Shown here: piece by piece, positions 52,462-64,000 of the stretch | Position numbering within the stretch: position 1 is the stretch's first letter | How the letters are laid out: every line of letters begins with the position of its first letter | From: Amycolatopsis australiensis | GTDB lineage: Bacteria; Actinomycetota; Actinomycetes; Mycobacteriales; Pseudonocardiaceae | Direction of reading: 5' to 3' | Assembly: GCF_900119165.1 (NCBI RefSeq) | Contig: NZ_FPJG01000006.1 | Span: 3,782,001-3,846,000, forward strand | DNA length: 64,000 bases | Notes under the pieces: generated by a model | Database searches by the model: none | The model's input: the letters and a program-made list of their open reading frames with translations, nothing else | What the model was told of the DNA's origin: nothing | Position numbers and translations under genes: made by a program

Positions 52462-53811
52462 GTGTCCTACGACTACGATGTCGGCATCATCGGTGGTGGC
52501 CCGGCCGGTTCCACGGCGGCGTCCTACCTGGCCAAGGCCGGCCTTTCGGTGGCCGTCTTCGAGGGTGACGTCTTCCCCCGCGAGCACGTCGGCGAGTCAC
52601 TGGTCCCCGCGGTCATCCCGGTGATGCACGACATCGGGGTCATCGGCAAGATCGAGGCCGCGGGCTTCCCCCGCAAGTACGGCGCCGCGTGGACCTCGTC
52701 CGACACCCGCCCGACCAGCACGCTGGACTTCGACGCCGGCTCGCACGGCCTCGGCGTGGCGGAGATCGCCTACGAGGAACGCGACCAGAACGGCGTGGAC
52801 CGCGTCTACGCCTGGCACGTCGACCGCGGCAAGTTCGACTCGCTGCTGCTGAAGCACGCCGAGGAGCTCGGCGCCAAGGTCTACCAGGGTGTCCGGGTCA
52901 ACCGGGTCGACTTCACCGACCGCGACCGGCCGGTGCTGCAGGCCAAGATCGGCGGGCAGCAGCTCGAGGTCGCCGTGCGCTGCGTGATCGACGCGACCGG
53001 CCGGCAGACCCTGCTCGGCAACCAGCTCAAGGTCAAGGTGCCGGACAAGGTGTTCAACCAGTACGCCGTGCACACCTGGTTCGAGGGCCTCGACCGCGCG
53101 TCGCTGGCGCGCCGTCCCGAGGACGCCGACTACATCCACGTGCACTTCCTGCCGCAGGAGAACACCTGGGTCTGGCAGATCCCGATCACCGAGACCATCA
53201 CCTCGATCGGCGTCGTCACCCAGAAGGAGAAGTTCAAGGAGCACAAGGACGACCTCGAGGGCTTCTTCTGGAACTCGGTCGGCACCCGGCCGGAGATGCT
53301 CGACGCGCTGAAGAACGCCGAGCGGGTCCGGAAGTTCAAGACCGAGGGCGACTACAGCTACGGCATGAAGCAGATCGCCGGCGACTCGCTGGTGCTCATC
53401 GGCGACGCCGCCCGGTTCGTCGACCCGATCTTCTCCAGCGGCGTCAGCGTGGCGATGAACAGCGCGCGGCTGGCCGCCAAGGACGTCATCGCCGCGCACC
53501 AGGCCGGTGACTTCCGCCGCGAGCGGTTCGACAACTACGTCACGACGCTGCGCAAGGGCGTCAACATCTGGTACGACTTCATCTCGATGTACTACCGGCT
53601 GAACGTGCTGTTCACCGCGTTCATCGACGACGAGCGCTACCGCAAGGACGTCATCCAGATGCTGCAGGGCGACGTCTACGACGCGGAAGAGCCGGCGGCA
53701 CTGACCGCCATGAAGGAGTACGTCGCCGCCGTCGAGGCCGATCCCACGCACCTGTGGCACGGCCACCTCGGCAACCTCAAGGCGTCTTCGTCGGCGCTGG
53801 CCCTGTTCTAG
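52462..53811 (+). CDS. FADH2-dependent pyrrolyl-carrier halogenase, PltA type
   Basis: A 449-residue flavin halogenase, the same length as PltA. FAD site IIGGGPAGSTAASYLAKAG (residues ~9-27), the halogenase hallmark WVWQIP (residues 236-241) and GDAARFVDPIFSSGVSVAMN near residue 315. The segments PREHVGESLVPA, QIPITETITSIGVVTQK and LYHLWHGHLG-type C-terminus closely follow PltA as I know it, rather than tryptophan halogenases. Expected reaction: chlorination of pyrrolyl-2-carboxyl-S-PCP, once or twice, through HOCl passing to the substrate site. A flavin reductase is not encoded here. GTG start after CGGAGAA. Confidence 0.93.
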   Translation: MSYDYDVGIIGGGPAGSTAASYLAKAGLSVAVFEGDVFPREHVGESLVPAVIPVMHDIGVIGKIEAAGFPRKYGAAWTSSDTRPTSTLDFDAGSHGLGVAEIAYEERDQNGVDRVYAWHVDRGKFDSLLLKHAEELGAKVYQGVRVNRVDFTDRDRPVLQAKIGGQQLEVAVRCVIDATGRQTLLGNQLKVKVPDKVFNQYAVHTWFEGLDRASLARRPEDADYIHVHFLPQENTWVWQIPITETITSIGVVTQKEKFKEHKDDLEGFFWNSVGTRPEMLDALKNAERVRKFKTEGDYSYGMKQIAGDSLVLIGDAARFVDPIFSSGVSVAMNSARLAAKDVIAAHQAGDFRRERFDNYVTTLRKGVNIWYDFISMYYRLNVLFTAFIDDERYRKDVIQMLQGDVYDAEEPAALTAMKEYVAAVEADPTHLWHGHLGNLKASSSALALF

Positions 53812-53820
53812 CAAGACCCC

Positions 53821-53871
53821 AGGTCGTGAGTGAGAAAACAGCGTTCCAACGCTGTTGCTCACTCACGACCT
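53821..53871. terminator. Palindromic terminator after the halogenase
   Basis: AGGTCGTGAGTGAG pairs with CTCACTCACGACCT, with an inner AACAGCGT/ACGCTGTT stem and a TTTCC tract after it. It starts ten bases after the halogenase stop. Outer and inner arms resemble the palindrome at 31483-31532. Confidence 0.75.
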
Positions 53872-53901
53872 TTCCGCCGGCGCCGATCGGAGAGGCCAGT
53901 C

Positions 53902-55317
53902 ATGTCATCGCTCGACGAGCGCACCGCGTCGCCCGCGCCCGCCGCGCCCGGCCGGCGCGGCCGCGCGTGGGTGTCCTACCTGGCCATGGTGGTGGTTCCC
54001 GTCGTGGCCGCGTTCTTCCTGCTGCGCACCGGCGGTGGTGACGGCGCCGCGCCGGCCGGGCACGCCGGAGGCGCGGCCGACCCGGTGGCCAAGCTGCTGT
54101 TCGCGTTGCCGGTGATCTTCCTGGCCTGCCGCCTGCTCTCGGCGCTCGCGCGGCGGCTGGCGCAGCCGGCGGTGATCGGCGAGATCTTCGCCGGCATCCT
54201 GCTCGGCCCGTCGTTCCTCGGCTGGGCGTGGCCGGCGGCCTACCACTGGATCTTCCCCGACCACCTGGCCTCGACGATGAACACGCTCGCCCAGATCGGC
54301 CTGGTCATCTTCATGTTCCTCGTCGGCTACGAGCTCGACGTCGAGCTGGTCCGCCGCCGCAGCAAGGCCGCGGTGCTGGTCAGCCACGTCAGCGTGGCGA
54401 TCCCGTTCCTGTCCGGGGTGCTGCTCGCCTTCGCCCTGCACCCCGCGCTCGGCGCCGGCGTCGACCGGCTGCCGTTTTCGCTGTTCCTCGCGATTTCGAT
54501 GAGCATCACGGCGTTCCCGGTGCTCGCCCGGATCATCACCGACCGCAAGATGACGAAGCTGCCGATCGCCGCGCTCGCGCTCAGCTGCGCGGCGGTCGAC
54601 GACATCACGGCGTGGTGCCTGCTGGCGCTCGTCGTCGCTATCGCGAGCGCCACGTCGATGGCCGCGACCGCGGTGACCGTGGCGCTCACGGTCGCGTTCT
54701 TCGCGCTGATGCTGTTCGTCGTCCGCCCGGTGCTGCGGCGGCTGTTCACGCCGGCCGAGCACGGCCGGAAGGCGCTGCCGACCACGGCGGTGGTGTCGGT
54801 GCTGCTGGCCGGGCTGCTGCTGTCGGCGCTGGCCACCGACAGCATCGGCATCCACCCGATCTTCGGCGCGTTCCTCTTCGGCGCGGTGACGCCGCGGGGC
54901 TCGCTGCCGATCCGCCAGGCCACCGAGCAGATGCACGCGCTGACCGTCACGCTGCTGCTGCCCCTGTTCTTCGTCTACACCGGACTGCGCACGAAGTTCG
55001 ACCTGATCGGCGCCGACCCGTCGCTGTGGCTGTGGACCGCGCTGATCGTCGTCGTGGCGATGCTGGGCAAGTGGGGCGGGAGCCTGGCCGCCGCGCGGCT
55101 GTCCGGGATCGGCAGGCGGGACGCGTGGTCGCTGGGCGCGCTGATGAACTGCCGGGGGCTCACCGAGCTGGCGGTGCTGAACATCGGGCTCGACCTCAAG
55201 GTGATCAGCCCGACGCTGTTCGCGATGCTGGTGATCATGACGCTGGTGACCACCGTGGCCACCTCGCCGGCCCTCTCGGTGATCGAGCGCTTCCGCCGGC
55301 CTGCCGCCGCGTCATGA
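53902..55317 (+). CDS. CPA2-family cation/proton antiporter
   Basis: A 471-residue membrane protein with about 12-13 segments. Typical CPA2/KefB-like features are PAVIGEIFAGILLGPSFLG near residue 95, GLVIFMFLVGYELDVELVRR, the ion-site region ALALSCAAVDDITAWCLLA with the double aspartate, and MNCRGLTELAVLNIGLDL near the end. The N-terminal ~30 residues are Pro/Ala-rich and cytoplasmic. Antiporters of this kind occur in several polyketide clusters, where they may help export or pH/ion balance. The next gene, a glycosyltransferase, starts inside its stop codon (ATGA). Confidence 0.88.
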   Translation: MSSLDERTASPAPAAPGRRGRAWVSYLAMVVVPVVAAFFLLRTGGGDGAAPAGHAGGAADPVAKLLFALPVIFLACRLLSALARRLAQPAVIGEIFAGILLGPSFLGWAWPAAYHWIFPDHLASTMNTLAQIGLVIFMFLVGYELDVELVRRRSKAAVLVSHVSVAIPFLSGVLLAFALHPALGAGVDRLPFSLFLAISMSITAFPVLARIITDRKMTKLPIAALALSCAAVDDITAWCLLALVVAIASATSMAATAVTVALTVAFFALMLFVVRPVLRRLFTPAEHGRKALPTTAVVSVLLAGLLLSALATDSIGIHPIFGAFLFGAVTPRGSLPIRQATEQMHALTVTLLLPLFFVYTGLRTKFDLIGADPSLWLWTALIVVVAMLGKWGGSLAAARLSGIGRRDAWSLGALMNCRGLTELAVLNIGLDLKVISPTLFAMLVIMTLVTTVATSPALSVIERFRRPAAAS

Positions 55318-56534
55318 CCGCCGCGCGGCATCTCGTCTTCCTGCCGTACCCGGCCTACGGGCACATGACACCGGTGCTGCCGGTGGTCGCCGAGCTGGTC
55401 CGGCGCGGGCACCGGGTCACCTGCTTCACCTCCGGCGAGTTCACCGCCCGCGTCGCCGCGGCCGGTGCCCGGCCCGTGGCGTACGGCTGTGACCTGTCCA
55501 CGGCCCAGCCGGACATCACGAACGCCGAAGAAGCCGCGCGGGCGCCGCTGGACCTGCTGGAGCAGAGCATGGCCGTGCTGCCGGCGGTGGAGCGCGCCTT
55601 CGCGCGGTCCACCCCGGACCTGCTGGTCTACGACACGACGTTGTGGGCGCCCGGACGCCTGCTGGCCGCGAAGGAGCAGCTGCCGGCGGTGCAGCTTTCG
55701 GCCACGGTGGCGTCGAACGAGCACTTCTCGCTGACCGCGGAGAACCAGACGTTCGGCGAGGCGGTCGATCCGGCCCACCCGGCGATCGCGCGGTTCGTCA
55801 CCCGGCTCGGCGAGCACCTGCGTGACCACGGCCTGGGCGCGCTGACCCTCGAGGAGTTCTTCACCGGCGGTGACGAGTTCACGCTGGTGTTCCTGCCCCG
55901 CGCGTTCCAGCCGGCCGGGGATACCTTCGACGAGCGGTTCACCTTCGTCGGGCCGCCGGCCGGCCCGCCGCCGTCGCCGTCGTGGCGGCCGCCGTCCGGC
56001 GGCAGGCCGGTCGTGCTCATCACGCTGGGCACGACCGTCAACGACCGGCCGGGCTTCTTCCGCACCTGCGCCGAGGCGTTCGCGGGCCGGCCGTGGCAGG
56101 TCGTGCTGACGCTGGGCAACCGGGTGGACCCGGCCGCGCTCGGGCCGTTGCCGTCCAATGTGGAGGCCCATCGCTGGGTGTCGCACGCCGACGTCCTGCC
56201 GCACTGCTCGGTGTTCCTCTGCCAGGGCGGGATGGGCAGCCTGATGGAGGCGCTGCAGTTCGGGGTCCCGGTGATCGCCGTGCCGCACCACCCGGAGCAG
56301 CACATCAACGCCCGGCAGGTCCGCCGGATCGGGCTGGGCGCGGTGCTGGACAAGGAAACCGTGACCGCGCCGCTGATCCGGGACACCGTGACGGCGGTCG
56401 CGGCGGACGAAGCCGTCCGCCGGCGCGTCCAGGCCATGCAACGCGAAGTCCACGCGGCGGGCGGAGCGGTTCGCGCCGCCGACGAGCTCGAGGCCCGCCT
56501 CGCCGCGGCTTCGGCCGAAGGGAACCGGAAGTGA
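55314..56534 (+). CDS. MGT-family glycosyltransferase (GT1, GT-B fold)
   Basis: A 406-residue glycosyltransferase: LVFLPYPAYGHMTPVLPVV with His in YGHMTP, donor domain VVLITLGTTVNDRPGFF, EAHRWVSHADVLPHCSVFL and QGGMGSLMEALQFGVPVIAV. Closest in this window to the protein at 31524-32720. It is coupled by overlaps to the antiporter before it and the P450 after it, so glycosylation, oxidation and export are co-expressed. Probable role: transfer of a deoxysugar (possibly the sugar later acylated with the chloropyrrole). Confidence 0.9.
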   Translation: MTAARHLVFLPYPAYGHMTPVLPVVAELVRRGHRVTCFTSGEFTARVAAAGARPVAYGCDLSTAQPDITNAEEAARAPLDLLEQSMAVLPAVERAFARSTPDLLVYDTTLWAPGRLLAAKEQLPAVQLSATVASNEHFSLTAENQTFGEAVDPAHPAIARFVTRLGEHLRDHGLGALTLEEFFTGGDEFTLVFLPRAFQPAGDTFDERFTFVGPPAGPPPSPSWRPPSGGRPVVLITLGTTVNDRPGFFRTCAEAFAGRPWQVVLTLGNRVDPAALGPLPSNVEAHRWVSHADVLPHCSVFLCQGGMGSLMEALQFGVPVIAVPHHPEQHINARQVRRIGLGAVLDKETVTAPLIRDTVTAVAADEAVRRRVQAMQREVHAAGGAVRAADELEARLAAASAEGNRK

Positions 56535-57754
56535 CGCCGCAGGAGCCGACTTCGTTGCCGGTCAAGCGAAGCTGCCCGTTCGACCCACCCGGCGAGTACC
56601 GGGCGCTGCAGGAAGGCGGCGGCGTCACCCCGCTCGCGTTCGACGCCAGTCCCGGCCCGGCCACCGGCTGGCTGGTCACCAGGCTCGCCGACGTCCGCGC
56701 GGTGCTGGCCGACGCCCGGTTCAGCCACCGCAACGACCTGGTCGCCCTCGCCGTCCCGCCGCCGTTCCCGATGGACACCTACCGGCCCGAACCCGCCGCG
56801 CCCGGCGCGTTCCCCAAGATGGACGGCGCCGAGCACGCCCGGTACCGCAAGCTCGTCGCGAAGTACTTCACCGTGCGGCGGACGCGGGAACTGGTCCCGG
56901 TCGCCGAGCGGATCGCCCGTGAGCTCCTCGACGTCATGGCCGCGGACGGGACCGAGGCCGAGCTGGTCACCGCCTACGCCGAGCCGCTCGCCACGCGCGT
57001 GATGGGCGAGCTGGCCGGCGTTCCCGAGGCCGATCGCGAAGAACTGCTGCACCACCTGAACGTCGTGGCGAGGATGCGGTACACGCTCGAAGAGCTGATG
57101 GCCGCGATCACCGTCGTCGGCGGCATCCTCGAGCGGCTGGTCGACGCGGCGTTCGAGACGCCGGGCGACGACATGCTCGGCGAGCTGGCGAGCACGGGCG
57201 TGCTCGACCGGCCGGAGCTGGTCAACCTCGTCTGGGCGCTGGTCGGCGGCGGGTTCGACACCACGACGAACATGCTGGCGCTGGGCACCTTCGCGCTCTT
57301 CGAGCATCCCGCTCAGCTCGCGCGGCTGCGGGCCGAGCCCGCCTTGTGGCCCAACGCGATCGAGGAGCTGCTGCGGTACCTGACGGTGTCGCACCTGGGC
57401 GCCAGCCGGGCGGCGCTGGAGGACGTCGAGCTGGGGGAGCAGCTGATCCGCAAGGGCGAGACGGTGGTCGTCGCGCTCCCCGCGGCGAACCGTGACCCCG
57501 AGCGGTTCCCCGACCCCGGCACCCTGGCCGTCGACCGGGCGACGCAAGGGCACGTGGCGTTCGGCCACGGCGTGCACCAGTGCCTCGGCCAGCACCTGGC
57601 CCGCGTCACGATGCTGGTGGGCTTCCGCGAGCTGTTCGCGCGGTTTCCCGAGCTGCGCCTGGCGGTGCCGCCGGAGCAGGTCCCGCTGCGCGACGACATG
57701 CTGCACTACGGGGTCCACGCCCTCCCGGTCACCTGGGCCCGCCGCGTCCTCTAG
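56531..57754 (+). CDS. Cytochrome P450 monooxygenase
   Basis: A 407-residue bacterial class I P450. I-helix GGGFDTTTN near residue 243, where the usual acid-threonine pair is Asp-Thr; ExxR as EELLR near residue 278; heme loop FGHGVHQCLGQHLAR with Cys351. The protein begins with the RSCPFDPPGEYRAL segment common to macrolide P450s of actinomycetes. It would hydroxylate or epoxidise the polyketide, and needs ferredoxin and reductase from elsewhere. GTG start overlaps the glycosyltransferase stop. It is followed by the loading PKS after 99 bases. Confidence 0.92.
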   Translation: MTPQEPTSLPVKRSCPFDPPGEYRALQEGGGVTPLAFDASPGPATGWLVTRLADVRAVLADARFSHRNDLVALAVPPPFPMDTYRPEPAAPGAFPKMDGAEHARYRKLVAKYFTVRRTRELVPVAERIARELLDVMAADGTEAELVTAYAEPLATRVMGELAGVPEADREELLHHLNVVARMRYTLEELMAAITVVGGILERLVDAAFETPGDDMLGELASTGVLDRPELVNLVWALVGGGFDTTTNMLALGTFALFEHPAQLARLRAEPALWPNAIEELLRYLTVSHLGASRAALEDVELGEQLIRKGETVVVALPAANRDPERFPDPGTLAVDRATQGHVAFGHGVHQCLGQHLARVTMLVGFRELFARFPELRLAVPPEQVPLRDDMLHYGVHALPVTWARRVL

Positions 57755-57853
57755 GCACCGCACTAGACCTCACCTGTCCGCCGTGGACAGCCCGGCCGCG
57801 CCTGTGTTGCCGTGGACGTCGAGCAGCCGCCACAGGAAGGAAGCCGCCCGCCG

Positions 57854-64000
<6,147 letters not shown>

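Noticed and set aside
52462..53811. Geranylgeranyl-reductase or tryptophan-halogenase annotation for the flavoprotein
   Set aside because: WVWQIP and the PltA-like segments around it, plus the adjacent PltL-like carrier, fit a pyrrolyl-PCP halogenase better.
57770..57853. Possible N-terminal docking domain or separate small gene before the loading PKS
   Set aside because: The stretch after the P450 stop has no ribosome site or coding character; KSQ loading modules do not need an N-terminal docking domain.

Overview
The window is very GC-rich DNA with GTG/TTG starts and ATGA/GTGA gene overlaps. It carries a modular type I polyketide synthase, many LysR/MocR/ECF-type regulators, F420/luciferase-fold enzymes, a GPP34 gene and an ergothioneine-type lyase. 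This points to an actinomycete, most likely of the Pseudonocardiaceae (Amycolatopsis-like). The genus is an inference from gene content and style; no 16S gene is present.

Left part (about 1-13.7 kb): ordinary chromosomal and decaying genes. There is a frameshifted TPR gene, an ECF sigma factor with a membrane partner, a membrane gene split by a stop codon, a divergent EamA exporter/MocR pair, a LysR gene divergent from an epimerase/aldo-keto reductase pair, an EgtE-like lyase and a uracil-DNA glycosylase. These are followed by a ~107-bp tandem repeat, two abutting gene remnants, an OmpR-type regulator and an F420-type oxidoreductase.

From about 14 kb to the right edge the DNA reads as one biosynthetic cluster for a glycosylated type I polyketide carrying a chlorinated pyrrole. 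A leftward operon (2,3-dehydratase, 3-ketoreductase, 4-ketoreductase-like) makes a 2,6-dideoxyhexose. Three MGT-type glycosyltransferases, a bimodular PKS using malonyl extenders, a DrrAB-type exporter, a CPA2 antiporter, a small methyltransferase, a P450 and a second PKS follow. The second PKS runs off the window and opens with a KSQ-AT(methylmalonyl)-ACP loading module, predicting a propionate starter. The pyrrole pathway is complete but split. The prolyl-carrier dehydrogenase and prolyl-AMP ligase (PltE/PltF type) lie at 32.8-35.4 kb; the carrier protein and FADH2 halogenase (PltL/PltA type) lie at 52.2-53.8 kb.

Between the two halves lies the least expected part, 38.9-51.4 kb. It holds a luciferase-fold monooxygenase, a FabD-like acyltransferase, an EhpF-like ANL enzyme without a C-terminal domain, a DAO-type flavoenzyme and a tRNA-Trp. 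A tight operon follows: meta-cleavage hydrolase, extradiol dioxygenase, M20-like protein with altered metal ligands, Rieske oxygenase and UbiX. UbiD and a true isocitrate lyase complete the block. It looks like an aromatic (possibly phenazine-type or pyrrole-acid) degradation or tailoring module embedded in a macrolide cluster. CTAGG-type promoter elements recur before the sugar operon, the UbiD/isocitrate lyase pair and, in a related form, the FabD-like gene, which hints at shared regulation.

Not seen in the window: transposases, CRISPR arrays, rRNA, NDP-hexose 4,6-dehydratase, a thioesterase or a cluster-situated regulator.
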